DNA of 64,000 nucleotides from Amycolatopsis echigonensis. GTDB lineage: Bacteria > Actinomycetota > Actinomycetes > Mycobacteriales > Pseudonocardiaceae. Each line of letters starts with the position of its first letter. Within the stretch, counting starts at the first letter, position 1. The notes under the pieces are model-generated. The model searched no databases. It was not told where the DNA came from and was given only the letters and a program-made list of their open reading frames with translations. The DNA lies in assembly GCF_014174495.1 (NCBI RefSeq), contig NZ_JACJHR010000017.1, forward strand, positions 1-64,000. Direction: 5' to 3'. Of this stretch, positions 50,169-58,596 are shown piece by piece. The position numbers were made by a program, and so were the translations under genes.

Positions 50169-50453
50169 TCAGCCGCGCGCGGCGGTCAACGCGGCGAGCA
50201 CCCGCTCCCGGCTCGGCACGTCGAGCCGGCAAGCGTCGCCCGCGACCGGGCCGGGCGTTCCCATCACGTCGACGCCGTCGACCAGGATCGTCGGAGAGCG
50301 GTAGCGGCCGACGCGTTCGACCACCGACGCGTCCAGACGGCTCTCGGCGAGGCACTCCGCGACCAGCGACCGGGCCGCCTCGGCGTTCGGGCAGTCCGGG
50401 GCGGTCAGCAGTTCCACCCGCGTCCCGCGGATCTCCGGCCCGGTCGTGCACAT
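50169..50453 (-). CDS. Small thioredoxin-fold protein
   Basis: A 94-residue protein with a thioredoxin-like pattern: strand VELLTAP, then the redox-site-like DCPNAEAARSLVAECL (CxxA, only one Cys in the loop), and a conserved cis-Pro strand RYRSPTILVDGVDVMG. Such short proteins are often annotated as alkylmercury-lyase-like or glutaredoxin-like. With a single active-site Cys, disulphide reduction would need a monothiol mechanism. Flanked by a decayed monooxygenase gene; no operon partner. Confidence 0.65.
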   Translation of the reverse strand: MCTTGPEIRGTRVELLTAPDCPNAEAARSLVAECLAESRLDASVVERVGRYRSPTILVDGVDVMGTPGPVAGDACRLDVPSRERVLAALTAARG

Positions 50454-50589
50454 GGACCCAGCCTAGGCCGAAATCGGTCCTTGACAATCCGCTTCCGGGT
50501 AAAAGCTCCGGTGGCCCAGGACGTCGAAAGCCACAGTCCGGTGGGTACGTCGCGTACCAGCTACCTCACGGGGACGCCGCCGGAGGACC

Positions 50590-51114
50590 CGGTCGAACGG
50601 AACGTCTCAAGCAACCGGCTCACGCTGCGCGAGATCCTCCTGCACGGGCTGGACGACGTGATACGACGGCAATACCTGCCGCACGCCCGCGTGCTCCGGT
50701 CCATTCCCGGCGCCCGGCGCCGCTGCCAGGCCTCACCGACATCGGCGACGGCGTGATGTGCCTGTTCGCCGCCCGCACCGAACTGCTGCCGTACTCCGAC
50801 GACGAACTCCGCGCCGCCACCGGGCTTCAACTTCGGAACCTGACGGTTTCCTTGGCCCGCACGTGGAATCCGAAAGCACCAGCGTGCCGATCGAGCCCTG
50901 GCCGACCACCTCGGTGACCTTGCTCGGCGACGCGATCCACGCGATGAGCCCAGCAGTCGGCGTCGGTGCCAACACGGCCCCGCGCGACGCCGATCCCCTC
51001 CCCGCGCGGCGGGAGTACGAGGCCGCGATGATCCGCTACGGCTTCGACGCGGTCCGCACGTCGGCGAAGTCCGGGGCGACGCGCATGGGCCAGCCTCCGC
51101 TCACGCAGGCTTGA
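50590..51114 (+). pseudogene. Decayed FAD-dependent monooxygenase (TetX/aromatic hydroxylase type)
   Basis: Three consecutive pieces of one class A flavoprotein monooxygenase lie in three different frames. About 50608-50670: NRLTLREILLHGLDDVI joined directly to RRQYLPHARV, which in intact relatives lie tens of residues apart. About 50730-50850: DGVMCLFAARTELLPYSDDEL. About 50865-51112: VPIEPWPTTSVTLLGDAIHAMSP, then YEAAMIRYGFDAVRTSAKSG. The N-terminal FAD fold is missing. So the gene has lost its start, carries at least one internal deletion and two frameshifts. The 3' end overlaps the converging GNAT gene by 14 bp. Confidence 0.8.
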
Positions 51115-52039
51115 GCAGCGGAACGTCCCGCGAAATCTCGCGGAACCCGACGCTGTCATACAACCCGCGCGCGGACGGATGTCCAGGCGCGCCAAGGCAG
51201 GCGACCGTCGCGTGGGTGGCTCCGGCCGCCCGTGCGCGGTCCATGCCGTGCAGCAGCATCGCGCGGCCCAGCCCACGTCGCCGGTAGTCCGGATGGGTTC
51301 CGACCGGCTCGAACTCGGCGGTTTGGTTCGCCTCGTCCAACCACATGATCGCGGACGCCGCCATCGTCCCGTCCGGTGCTTCGACCAGGAAGTGCAGGTC
51401 GCCGCGATATGCCGGGGTCGTGCGGACGCCCTCGTAGCTTTCCCGCGAGTACGCGACAGTGCCCCAGGCGTCGAGATGAGCCCGGACGGCGGCCTCCGGC
51501 CCGGCTTCGGCTGCGGTGCGGAAGCGGAATCCGTCCGGCAGCACCGGCTTTTCCAGCACCTCGAGGTCGCGTTCGTTCAGCTGTGTCCAGGATCCGGTGT
51601 CGCCGAGGCCGTCCGGATCGGGCCGGTAGCCGTGCGCTGCCCAGCGTTCCAGGCCGAACTTGTCCGCCGCGCCGGGCAGCGCGGTGCGTTCGAGGCCGTC
51701 CGCGGTCGCGTCGAACCAGTCGATCACCTCGTCGACCAGTCCGGCGTGGTCGGGATGGACCTGAAAGGCGAGATACGCACCGGTGATGTCTTTGACCGAA
51801 CCGTCGCTGCGCCGCACGCTCCGCGGCAGCTGCGCCCAGCCCCACGCGACGAGATCGTCCCCGGCGAACCACAGCCGGCGGACCCAGCTCGCCCCTTGCG
51901 CGGCGTGCGCTTTGCCCCAGTTCCAGGCCAGTTCGCCGTAGGAGGCGTCGCTGTTGACGAGCTCCGGCCGCACCGCGGTGATCCGCTGCGCGAGTTCCTG
52001 CATGAGCAGCACGTCCGCGGCGGTCAGCAGATCGGTCAT
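51101..52039 (-). CDS. GNAT family N-acetyltransferase (tandem-domain)
   Basis: A 312-residue GNAT protein with two related halves. The C-terminal domain carries the acetyl-CoA-binding motif A (AEFEPVGTHPDYRRRGLGRAMLLHGMDRARAAGATHATVAC, about 235-275) and ARGLYDSVGFREI. The N-terminal half (FAGDDLVAWGWAQLP, TGAYLAFQVHPDHAGLVDEV) resembles a degenerate GNAT fold, as in mycothiol-synthase-like proteins. Acceptor unknown. It starts 12 bp after the racemase gene, so it closes the IclR-DcyD-racemase operon. Confidence 0.85.
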   Translation of the reverse strand: MTDLLTAADVLLMQELAQRITAVRPELVNSDASYGELAWNWGKAHAAQGASWVRRLWFAGDDLVAWGWAQLPRSVRRSDGSVKDITGAYLAFQVHPDHAGLVDEVIDWFDATADGLERTALPGAADKFGLERWAAHGYRPDPDGLGDTGSWTQLNERDLEVLEKPVLPDGFRFRTAAEAGPEAAVRAHLDAWGTVAYSRESYEGVRTTPAYRGDLHFLVEAPDGTMAASAIMWLDEANQTAEFEPVGTHPDYRRRGLGRAMLLHGMDRARAAGATHATVACLGAPGHPSARGLYDSVGFREISRDVPLLKPA

Positions 52040-52051
52040 GGCCGGACTTTG

Positions 52052-52729
52052 TCAGCCGGGCGGCCGGGCGTCGACCGGTTTTCCGCCGCAGGCGCGAATC
52101 ACCGCGTCGGCGAGCAGGTCCGTCGGATCCAGCACCCCGGTCGCGCTCCTCGCCGCCAAGGGAAGTTCCGTGCACGCCAGCACCGACAACGGCGCGTCGA
52201 CCTCCGCCAGCGCCCGGTCGAAATGCACCGCTCCGCCGGCCCGGTCGCCGCGCTTCACCGCCGCGACCGCCGCGTCGACTTCCCGCTGTCCCGACTCGGA
52301 CGGCACCACCCACTCGACCCCGGGCACTCCCTGTTGGTACAGCCCGGCGGCGATCGTCCCGCGCGTGCCGAGCAGTCCGACCGGCCCCGTCCGTCCGGCG
52401 AGGAATTCCGCCGTTTCCGCGACCATGTCCACGAACGGCACCCCGCTGTCCGCCGCCAGCTTTCGCAGGAAGAAATGCGCGGTGTGGCACGGAATGGCGA
52501 TGACGGTCGCACCGAGCTCGCGCAGTTTTTCCGCCCCGGCAAGCAAAGCCGGGTACGGATCGGTGCTTCCGTCGAGCACCGCGGCCACCCGGTCCGGCAC
52601 CGTCGGGTCCGCCCAGATCGCGACCCGCAGATGGTCCTGGTCGCGCTCCGCGGCCGTCCGCGCGATGAGCTTCGCGTAGAACTCGGCGGTCGCCGCGGGA
52701 CCCATGCCGCCGAGGATGCCCGCGATCAC
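52052..52729 (-). CDS. Aspartate/glutamate racemase family protein
   Basis: A 225-residue amino acid racemase: IAGILGGMGPAATAEFYAKL opens the fold, IAIPCHTAHFFL (about 78-89) gives the first catalytic Cys and LSVLACTELPLA (about 182-193) the second. PLP-independent racemases of this family invert Asp, Glu or broader amino acids. GTG 52729 overlaps the stop of the D-cysteine desulfhydrase-like gene (GTGA). Together the two enzymes could invert and degrade D-amino acids. Confidence 0.9.
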   Translation of the reverse strand: MIAGILGGMGPAATAEFYAKLIARTAAERDQDHLRVAIWADPTVPDRVAAVLDGSTDPYPALLAGAEKLRELGATVIAIPCHTAHFFLRKLAADSGVPFVDMVAETAEFLAGRTGPVGLLGTRGTIAAGLYQQGVPGVEWVVPSESGQREVDAAVAAVKRGDRAGGAVHFDRALAEVDAPLSVLACTELPLAARSATGVLDPTDLLADAVIRACGGKPVDARPPG

Positions 52730-53730
52730 TGGAAGGTCGACCGGTAGCCGAACAGCCCGGCGACGCCGCCGGTGTGCACGAACACCACGGTGTCGGTCGC
52801 GGCGAACCGGCCCTCCTCGATCGCGCCGAGCAGGCCGGCGAAGCCCTTCCCCGAGTACACCGGGTCCAGCAGGATCCCTTCGGTCTCGGCGAGCAGCCGC
52901 ACCGCGTCCACCATGGACTGGGTCGGCACGCCGTAGCCCTCGCCGACCCAGCGGTCGTCCACGAGCACGTCGTCGCGGGAAACGTCGGCGCCGATCAGCT
53001 CCGCCGTCCGGCTGGCGAGGCCGTGCACCGCGTCGATCTGCCGCGCTTCCGGCTGCCGGACGCTGACGCCGAGCACTCGAGCCGGGCTGTGCACCGCGCG
53101 CAACCCGGCGACGAGGCCTGCCTGCGTGCCGGTGCTGCCGGTCGCGTGCACGACCCAGTCGACCGGGACCGGCGCGGTGTCCAGCTCCAGCGCGCACTGG
53201 ACGTACCCGAGCGCGCCGATCGGATTCGACCCGCCGCCGGGGATCACGTACGGCCGCCGTCCCTCCGCGCGCAGCTTCGCGGCCACGTCTTCCATCGCCG
53301 CTGGCATATCAGTTCCGGCCGGGACCCGGTCCACGATCTCCGCGCCGAGCAGTTCGTCGAGCAACACGTTGCCGGAGTTTTCGTACTCCTCGTCGCGCAC
53401 CTGCCGTTGTTCCAGCAGCAGCTTGCAGGCCAGCCCGGCGCGCGCGGCGGCCGCGGCGGTCTGGCGGGCGTGGTTGGACTGCGTCGCGCCCTGGGTGATC
53501 AGCGTGTCGGCACCCTGCGCGAGCGCGTCGCCGACGAGGAATTCCAGCTTGCGCGTCTTGTTGCCGCCGGTCGCCAGACCGGTGCAGTCGTCGCGTTTGA
53601 TCCAGAGGTCCGGTACGTCCCGGCGGCGTTCGCGCAGCCGCGCGGTGAGCAGGTCCAGCGGTTCGAGCGGGGTCGGGAAGTGTCCGAGCGGGAAGCGGGC
53701 GAAGCGCGTCGTCTGTACCACGGACGCCAT
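52726..53730 (-). CDS. D-cysteine desulfhydrase / ACC deaminase-like PLP enzyme
   Basis: A 334-residue fold-type II PLP enzyme of the D-cysteine desulfhydrase/1-aminocyclopropane-1-carboxylate deaminase family. The PLP lysine lies in LATGGNKTRKLEFLVGDAL (near 58), and TQGATQSNHARQTAAAAARAGL and YVIPGGGSNPIGALGYV are the cofactor-phosphate and substrate loops. It probably degrades D-cysteine or a related D-amino acid to a keto acid, ammonia and sulphide; true ACC deaminase activity is less likely. It lies 37 bp after the IclR gene on the same strand. Confidence 0.88.
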   Translation of the reverse strand: MASVVQTTRFARFPLGHFPTPLEPLDLLTARLRERRRDVPDLWIKRDDCTGLATGGNKTRKLEFLVGDALAQGADTLITQGATQSNHARQTAAAAARAGLACKLLLEQRQVRDEEYENSGNVLLDELLGAEIVDRVPAGTDMPAAMEDVAAKLRAEGRRPYVIPGGGSNPIGALGYVQCALELDTAPVPVDWVVHATGSTGTQAGLVAGLRAVHSPARVLGVSVRQPEARQIDAVHGLASRTAELIGADVSRDDVLVDDRWVGEGYGVPTQSMVDAVRLLAETEGILLDPVYSGKGFAGLLGAIEEGRFAATDTVVFVHTGGVAGLFGYRSTFQ

Positions 53731-53767
53731 CGTGCTTGCCGGACCCGGCCGCTGTCCACCGCGTCCG

Positions 53768-54424
53768 TCACGGGTGCAGTTCGGCCCGGATCACCTGCGC
53801 CGCCTGCGCCAGCCGCGCCCCGATCGCCGAGATGTCAGCCGGACCGGTCAAATACACCACCGCGAGCGCGGCCGGATGCTGCCCGGGCACCGCGAGCGGC
53901 ACCGCGATCGACGACAGCCCGGGGATGACCTCGTCGTGGCTGGTTTCGTACGGCGTTTCCTCCCCGCGCAGCTGCCGCAGAATCGCGCGGCCCGGTGCGC
54001 CGTCGGTGATCGGGTGCCTGCTGCCCGGCCGCCGCGCCACCGCCGCCGTCGCCTGCCGCGGCTCGACGCTGGCCAGCGTGACCACGGAATCCTCGCCATC
54101 GAGCGTCGCGAGGAACGCCGTCATGCCCAGTTCGTTCGCGAGCACGGTCAGCTCCGGCAACGCGGTCGACTGCAGATCGCGGGAAACGTTGCGCGCCAAC
54201 GCCGCCAGCCGCGCTCCCAGCTCCAGCTCGCCGTTCGCGCCGCGCACGACCAGGCCGTGGTCCTCGAGCGTGCGCACGATGCGGTAGGTGATCGACCGGT
54301 GCAGCCCGAGCCGCGACGCCAGCTCGGCGATCGACAGCGGCGCGTCGGCCTCGGCGAGCACTTCCAGCGCGGTGAGCCCGCGCGACAACGTCTGCGACCC
54401 GGCTCCTTGCTTGGCTTCCGTCAC
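53768..54424 (-). CDS. IclR family transcriptional regulator
   Basis: A 218-residue IclR regulator: winged helix SRGLTALEVLAEADAPLSIAELASRLGLHRSITYRIVRTLEDHGLV (about 13-58) and the GAF-like effector domain (about 80-215, with VVTLASVEPRQ, HPITDGAPGRAILRQL and VIPGLSSIAVPLAVPG). GTG 54424 is chosen for AAGGA 8 bp upstream; an ATG at 54490 would start inside the operator. It is divergent from the hydroxylase and upstream of the D-amino acid genes, so it may control either unit. Confidence 0.88.
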   Translation of the reverse strand: MTEAKQGAGSQTLSRGLTALEVLAEADAPLSIAELASRLGLHRSITYRIVRTLEDHGLVVRGANGELELGARLAALARNVSRDLQSTALPELTVLANELGMTAFLATLDGEDSVVTLASVEPRQATAAVARRPGSRHPITDGAPGRAILRQLRGEETPYETSHDEVIPGLSSIAVPLAVPGQHPAALAVVYLTGPADISAIGARLAQAAQVIRAELHP

Positions 54425-54488
54425 GACTCGGTCCTTCCCCGCGGGGTCTTGTGCGCCGGAGCGGCCCACCTTAGCATCGACGTACTCC

Positions 54489-54513
54489 ATAATTGAACAA
54501 CGAGTTCGATTAT
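54489..54513. promoter_or_regulatory. IclR operator between regulator and hydroxylase genes
   Basis: ATAATTGAAC-AACGA-GTTCGATTAT: 10-bp arms with one mismatch around a 5-bp centre, A/T-rich against the surrounding DNA and of the length IclR proteins bind. It sits 51 bp before the hydroxylase start and 65 bp before the iclR start. Confidence 0.75.
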
Positions 54514-54563
54514 AGAACACGGTCCCCTGACTGTCAGTGCTTCACGATGAGGTGAGGAAACTT

Positions 54564-56429
54564 ATGCAGTTCCACCACCACGGCTACGTTTCCGGCGAAC
54601 CGCGCGTGCTTCCCGCCGCCGGAACCGGGATCGACCGGCCACAGGAACTGCCGGACGAGGTCGACGTGCTGATCGTGGGCACCGGTCCCGCGGGCATGAT
54701 CACCGCCGCGCAGCTGTCCCGGTACCCGCGCGTCACCACGCGGATCGTCGAACGCCGCGGCGGACGGCTCGAGGTCGGGCAAGCGGACGGGATCCAGGCG
54801 CGCAGCGTCGAAACGTTCCAGGCCTTCGGCTTCGCGAACCGGATCGTCGAGGAGGCGTACCGGATCACCACGATGTCGTTCTGGAAGCCCGATCCGGCCG
54901 ACCCGACGCGCATCGTCCGCTCGTCGCGCGTGCCCGACGATCCCACCGGGATCAGCGAATTCCCGCACCTCATCGTGAATCAGGCCCGGGTGCAGGACTA
55001 TTTCGCCGAGTACATGGCCCATTCGCCGAGCCGGATGAAGCCCGATTTCGGCCTGGAATTCCGGTCGCTGACCATCACCGAGGGCGACGAATACCCGGTG
55101 GCCGTCACGCTGCGGCACACCGCCGGCCCGCGCACCGGCGAGGATCGCGTCGTCCGGGCCAAATACGTGGTCGGCTGCGACGGCGCGCGCAGCGCGGTGC
55201 GCGAGTCGATCGGCCGCAGGCTCGTCGGCGACCAGGCTCTGCACGCGTGGGGCGTGATGGACGTCCTCGCCGTCACCGATTTCCCGGACATCCGCACGAA
55301 ATGCGCCATCCAGTCCCACGACGGCGGCAACATCCTGCTGATCCCGCGCGAGGGCGGCTCGCTGTTCCGGATGTACGTCGACCTCGGCGAGGTGTCCGAG
55401 GACGATCACGGGGCCGTGCGGAAGACGACGATCGACCAGATCATCGCGCGCGCCAACGCGATCATGCGTCCCTACACTCTGGACGTCAAGAACGTGGCCT
55501 GGCACAGCGTGTACGAGGTCGGCCACCGTCTCACGGACAAATTCGACGACGTACCCGTCGGCGACACCCGGCTGCCGCGCGTCTTCATCACCGGCGACGC
55601 CTGCCACACGCACAGCGCGAAAGCCGGACAGGGCATGAACGTCTCGATGCAGGACGGGTTCAATATCGGCTGGAAACTCGGCCACGTCCTCGACGGCCGC
55701 GGTCCCGCGTCGCTGCTGGCTACTTACTCCGCGGAACGCCAGCTGATCGCGAAGAACCTCATCGACTTCGACAAGGAATGGTCGACCCTGATGGCGGCCC
55801 GGCCGGAAGACCTCGCCGATCCGGCGGAACTGGAAGAATTCTACGTGAAAACGTTCGAGTTCCCGTCCGGTTTCATGACGTGCTATCAGCCGTCGGTGCT
55901 CATCGCCGAACCGGACCACCAGCACCTGGCGACCGGTTTCCCGATCGGCAAACGCTTCAAATCGGCTCCGGTCATGCGGGTCTGCGACGCGAACCCGGTC
56001 CACTTAGGACACCACGCCCAGGCCGACGGACGTTGGCGCATCTACGTGTTCGCCTCCGCCCGCCCGGTGGCTGAATTCGCCGACTGGCTGGGGAATTCCC
56101 CGGACTCCCCGGTGGTGGCCCACACGCCGAAGGACCTGGACATCGACGCGTGGTTCGACGTGAAGGTGGTCTACCCGCAGCCGTACGAGGAGGTCGATCT
56201 CGGCGAGGTGCCGGAGATCTTCCTCCCCCGCACCGGCCCCTTCTCCCTGATCGACTACGAAAAGGTCTACGCGGCGGACCCGGCGGAGGACATCTTCGCC
56301 GCCCGCGGCATCTCGCCCGGCGGTGCGGTCGTGGTGGTCCGGCCGGACCAGTACGTCGCGAACGTCCTTCCCCTCACCGCCACCGCCGAACTGGCCGCGT
56401 TCTTCGCCCCGATCTTCGCCGCCGACTAG
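54564..56429 (+). CDS. FAD-dependent phenol/3-hydroxybenzoate hydroxylase-type monooxygenase
   Basis: A 621-residue class A flavoprotein monooxygenase of the phenol 2-monooxygenase / 3-hydroxybenzoate 4-monooxygenase group. It has the FAD fold DVLIVGTGPAGMITAAQLSRYP, the DG motif YVVGCDGARSAVRESIG, and the ribityl motif FITGDACHTHSAKAGQGMNVSMQDGFNIGWKL (near 350). A C-terminal thioredoxin-like dimerisation domain (about 450-621) completes the group layout. Length matches MobA (about 640). It should hydroxylate a simple phenolic acid, feeding ring cleavage, although no ring-cleavage gene is in the window. ATG 54564 follows GGTGAGGA. Regulated by the divergent IclR through the dyad. Confidence 0.9.
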   Translation: MQFHHHGYVSGEPRVLPAAGTGIDRPQELPDEVDVLIVGTGPAGMITAAQLSRYPRVTTRIVERRGGRLEVGQADGIQARSVETFQAFGFANRIVEEAYRITTMSFWKPDPADPTRIVRSSRVPDDPTGISEFPHLIVNQARVQDYFAEYMAHSPSRMKPDFGLEFRSLTITEGDEYPVAVTLRHTAGPRTGEDRVVRAKYVVGCDGARSAVRESIGRRLVGDQALHAWGVMDVLAVTDFPDIRTKCAIQSHDGGNILLIPREGGSLFRMYVDLGEVSEDDHGAVRKTTIDQIIARANAIMRPYTLDVKNVAWHSVYEVGHRLTDKFDDVPVGDTRLPRVFITGDACHTHSAKAGQGMNVSMQDGFNIGWKLGHVLDGRGPASLLATYSAERQLIAKNLIDFDKEWSTLMAARPEDLADPAELEEFYVKTFEFPSGFMTCYQPSVLIAEPDHQHLATGFPIGKRFKSAPVMRVCDANPVHLGHHAQADGRWRIYVFASARPVAEFADWLGNSPDSPVVAHTPKDLDIDAWFDVKVVYPQPYEEVDLGEVPEIFLPRTGPFSLIDYEKVYAADPAEDIFAARGISPGGAVVVVRPDQYVANVLPLTATAELAAFFAPIFAAD

Positions 56430-56458
56430 CCGACGTCGCGGCCGGCCCCTGCCACGTA

Positions 56459-57613
56459 TCACGCCCGCAGCACGGCGGCGAGCCCTTCCCGCAGGTCCTG
56501 GACGAAATACTCCGGCACTTCCAGCGACGGGAAATGCCCGCCCCGTTCCGGCTCCCGCCACCGGACGATCCGCCGGAACCGCTCCCGCGCCCAGGGGCGA
56601 GGGGTCTTCTCCGTGTCGCGCGGATACATGCTGATCGCCGCCGGAACGTCCACCCGCAGCTCCGGGTCGAGCGAATTGTGGCTCTCGTAGTAAATCCGGG
56701 CCGCGGACGCCCCCGAGCGTGTCAGCCAGTACAACGTGACGTCGTCCAGAACACGATCGCGGGAAATAGTCTCGAAAGGACTGTCCTCGGTGTCCGACCA
56801 CTCCGCGAACTTGTCCACGATCCAGGCAAGCAGCCCCACCGGCGAGTCGACGAGCGAGTACCCGATCGTCTGCGGCCGAGTCGCCTGCTGTTTCGCATAC
56901 GCCGCGCGGTGCCGCCAGAAATGGCGGGTTTCCTCGGCCCACCTGCGCTCGTCCGCCGTCAGGCCGTCCGTCGGCAATCCGGGCGGCCCCTCCGCGAACA
57001 GCGTGTGGACCCCGAGAACCCGCTCCGGGAACCGGCCGGCGAGAACCGTGGTGATGTTCCCGCCCCAATCGCCGCCGTGGGCCAAGAACTTCCGGTATCC
57101 GAGCCGGTCCATCAATTCCGCCCACGCGGCCGCGATCTTTTCCGTCCCCCAACCCGTCGCGGCCGGTTTGTCGCTGTACCCGAAGCCCGGCAAGGACGGA
57201 GCCACCACATGAAACGCCGGCGCGCTCCGGTCTTCCGGGTCCGCCAATTCGTCCACGATGTCGACGAACTCCGCCACGCTGCCCGGCCATCCGTGCGTCA
57301 GGATCAGCGGCGCGGCGTCCCCGCGCGGGGAGCGGCGGTGCAGGAAGTGGATTCCCAGACCGTCGATGACCGTCCGGAACTGGCCGATCCGGTCGAGGCG
57401 CTCCTCGAACGGCCGCCAGTCGTACCCGGTGCGCCAGTAGTCCACGAGAGCGGCCAGATCGGCGAGCGGAACGCCCTGCTCCCATCGGCGGGGACCACGC
57501 ACCGTCTCGGCCTCCGGAAGCCTCGCCGCGGCCAGCCGAGCCCACAGATCTTCGAGGTCAGCGTCTGTCGCGCGGGCGTGGAACGCCTCTACTTCGCTGG
57601 TCAGCGCGGTCAT
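56459..57613 (-). CDS. Epoxide hydrolase (alpha/beta hydrolase with EHN domain)
   Basis: A 384-residue microsomal-type epoxide hydrolase that opens an epoxide to a diol. The N-terminal EHN segment (FHARATDADLEDLWARLAAARLPE, WRTGYDWRPFEERLDRIGQF) precedes the alpha/beta core with the oxyanion-hole loop LTHGWPGSVAEF. The nucleophile is Asp 182 in AHGGDWGGN and the catalytic His 360 in RGGHFPSLEVPEYF; the lid carries YWLTRSGASAARIYYE. It is divergent from a CGNR-type regulator with two matching operator-like sites between the genes. Confidence 0.92.
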   Translation of the reverse strand: MTALTSEVEAFHARATDADLEDLWARLAAARLPEAETVRGPRRWEQGVPLADLAALVDYWRTGYDWRPFEERLDRIGQFRTVIDGLGIHFLHRRSPRGDAAPLILTHGWPGSVAEFVDIVDELADPEDRSAPAFHVVAPSLPGFGYSDKPAATGWGTEKIAAAWAELMDRLGYRKFLAHGGDWGGNITTVLAGRFPERVLGVHTLFAEGPPGLPTDGLTADERRWAEETRHFWRHRAAYAKQQATRPQTIGYSLVDSPVGLLAWIVDKFAEWSDTEDSPFETISRDRVLDDVTLYWLTRSGASAARIYYESHNSLDPELRVDVPAAISMYPRDTEKTPRPWARERFRRIVRWREPERGGHFPSLEVPEYFVQDLREGLAAVLRA

Positions 57614-57634
57614 GAGTCCTCCTGGTCTGGGTGG

Positions 57635-57651
57635 AACCGGCTTAGACGGTT
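57635..57651. promoter_or_regulatory. CGNR-regulator site 1
   Basis: AACCGGCTTAGACGGTT, an imperfect palindrome 21 bp upstream of the epoxide hydrolase start. It matches site 2 (57677-57693) at 14 of 17 positions. Confidence 0.65.
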
Positions 57652-57676
57652 CTAGCAGCCGCCCGCGGCCGAGCGC

Positions 57677-57693
57677 AACCGGCTAAGCTGGTT
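57677..57693. promoter_or_regulatory. CGNR-regulator site 2
   Basis: AACCGGCTAAGCTGGTT, ending 2 bp before the ATG of the CGNR gene. TAAGCT within it fits a -10 box that would give a leaderless transcript, so binding should shut off the gene. Confidence 0.65.
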
Positions 57694-57695
57694 CC

Positions 57696-58268
57696 ATGCC
57701 TGCCGGTTTCCCTGATTTCCGCCTCGGCACGGTGCTCGCGACCAGCTTCACGGCGACGCTGACCGAACGCCGCGGCGATGCCGTCGAGCGCATTCCGACT
57801 CCGCAGCGGCTCGCCGATTGGCTGGCGGTGAGCGGCCTCGCGGTGGACTCCTGCACCGCTGAGCAGCTCGAACTCGCCCGGGAACTGCGGGAGTCGATCC
57901 ACGCCGCCGCGACCGCGGCCGCGCTCCACGACCCGCTCCCCGAGGCTGCGGTCGAAATCATCAACGCCCGCAGCGCGCAGGGCCGCGCCGCGGCTGTCCT
58001 GACGCCCGACGGCAAACGGCGGTGGCAGCTCAGCTCGGCGACCGCCGTGGAAGACGCCCTCGGAGTGATCGCCGCCGACGCGATCAGCATCATCTCGGGC
58101 GAACGCGACGGAAAACTGGCCTTGTGCGCCTCGCCGACCTGCCAAGCCGCCTTCTTCGACACCAGCCAGAGCCGCACCCGCCGATGGTGCGAGATGAACA
58201 CGTGCGGAAACCGGCACAAGAAGGCGCGCTTCAACGCGAACCACCGCAAGAACCGCGCCGCCGAGTGA
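57696..58268 (+). CDS. CGNR zinc-finger (ABATE) transcriptional regulator
   Basis: A 190-residue CGNR protein. An N-terminal ABATE-type helical sensor domain (FRLGTVLATSFTATLTERRGDAVERIPTP, about 8-36) leads to the C-terminal zinc finger CASPTCQAAFFDTSQSRTRRWCEMNTCGNRHKKARF (about 146-181), whose CGNR motif names the family. These proteins are probably stress-responsive DNA-binding regulators. It is divergent from the epoxide hydrolase and separated by two similar sites, so it is the likely repressor of both genes. Confidence 0.9.
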   Translation: MPAGFPDFRLGTVLATSFTATLTERRGDAVERIPTPQRLADWLAVSGLAVDSCTAEQLELARELRESIHAAATAAALHDPLPEAAVEIINARSAQGRAAAVLTPDGKRRWQLSSATAVEDALGVIAADAISIISGERDGKLALCASPTCQAAFFDTSQSRTRRWCEMNTCGNRHKKARFNANHRKNRAAE

Positions 58269-58596
58269 CCCGCGTTTAGCTCGGGTATTCGGTTTCCGGC
58301 CACGCGAGAACGGTCTTCAGCGGGGATCGGCCGCGCGCCGCTGGCTGGGCGACGCGTCTCCGGTGGCCGAGTACTCCGTGTGAGCCCCGAACCGGTGATG
58401 GCCGCGGGCCAGGCCGTGGTCACCGAACTGGGTGTGCGCCCGGCGACACAGTGCTCGTCGTGGAGTTGCCGACGGGTACGTGCTGGCCACTGTCAGCTGC
58501 CCTGTTCGGATGTCGTCGGCGGCGGGAAGACGGCTGACGCCCCGGAATTGTCGGTGCCCGGATTTACCATGGCGGCACATCCGAGGAGGTGTGCAC
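58269..58596. other. 328-bp intergenic region
   Basis: No supported gene. Around 58420-58470 a plus-strand reading gives TELGVRP followed by DTVLVV-like residues after a frameshift, vaguely like a fragment of an oxidoreductase, but too short to call. GAGGAGG (58583-58589) is the ribosome binding site of the next gene. Confidence 0.4.

Noticed and set aside
58420..58520. Possible oxidoreductase remnant (TELGVRP...)
   Set aside because: Only about a dozen residues look familiar and they need a frameshift, so this is not enough to call a pseudogene.
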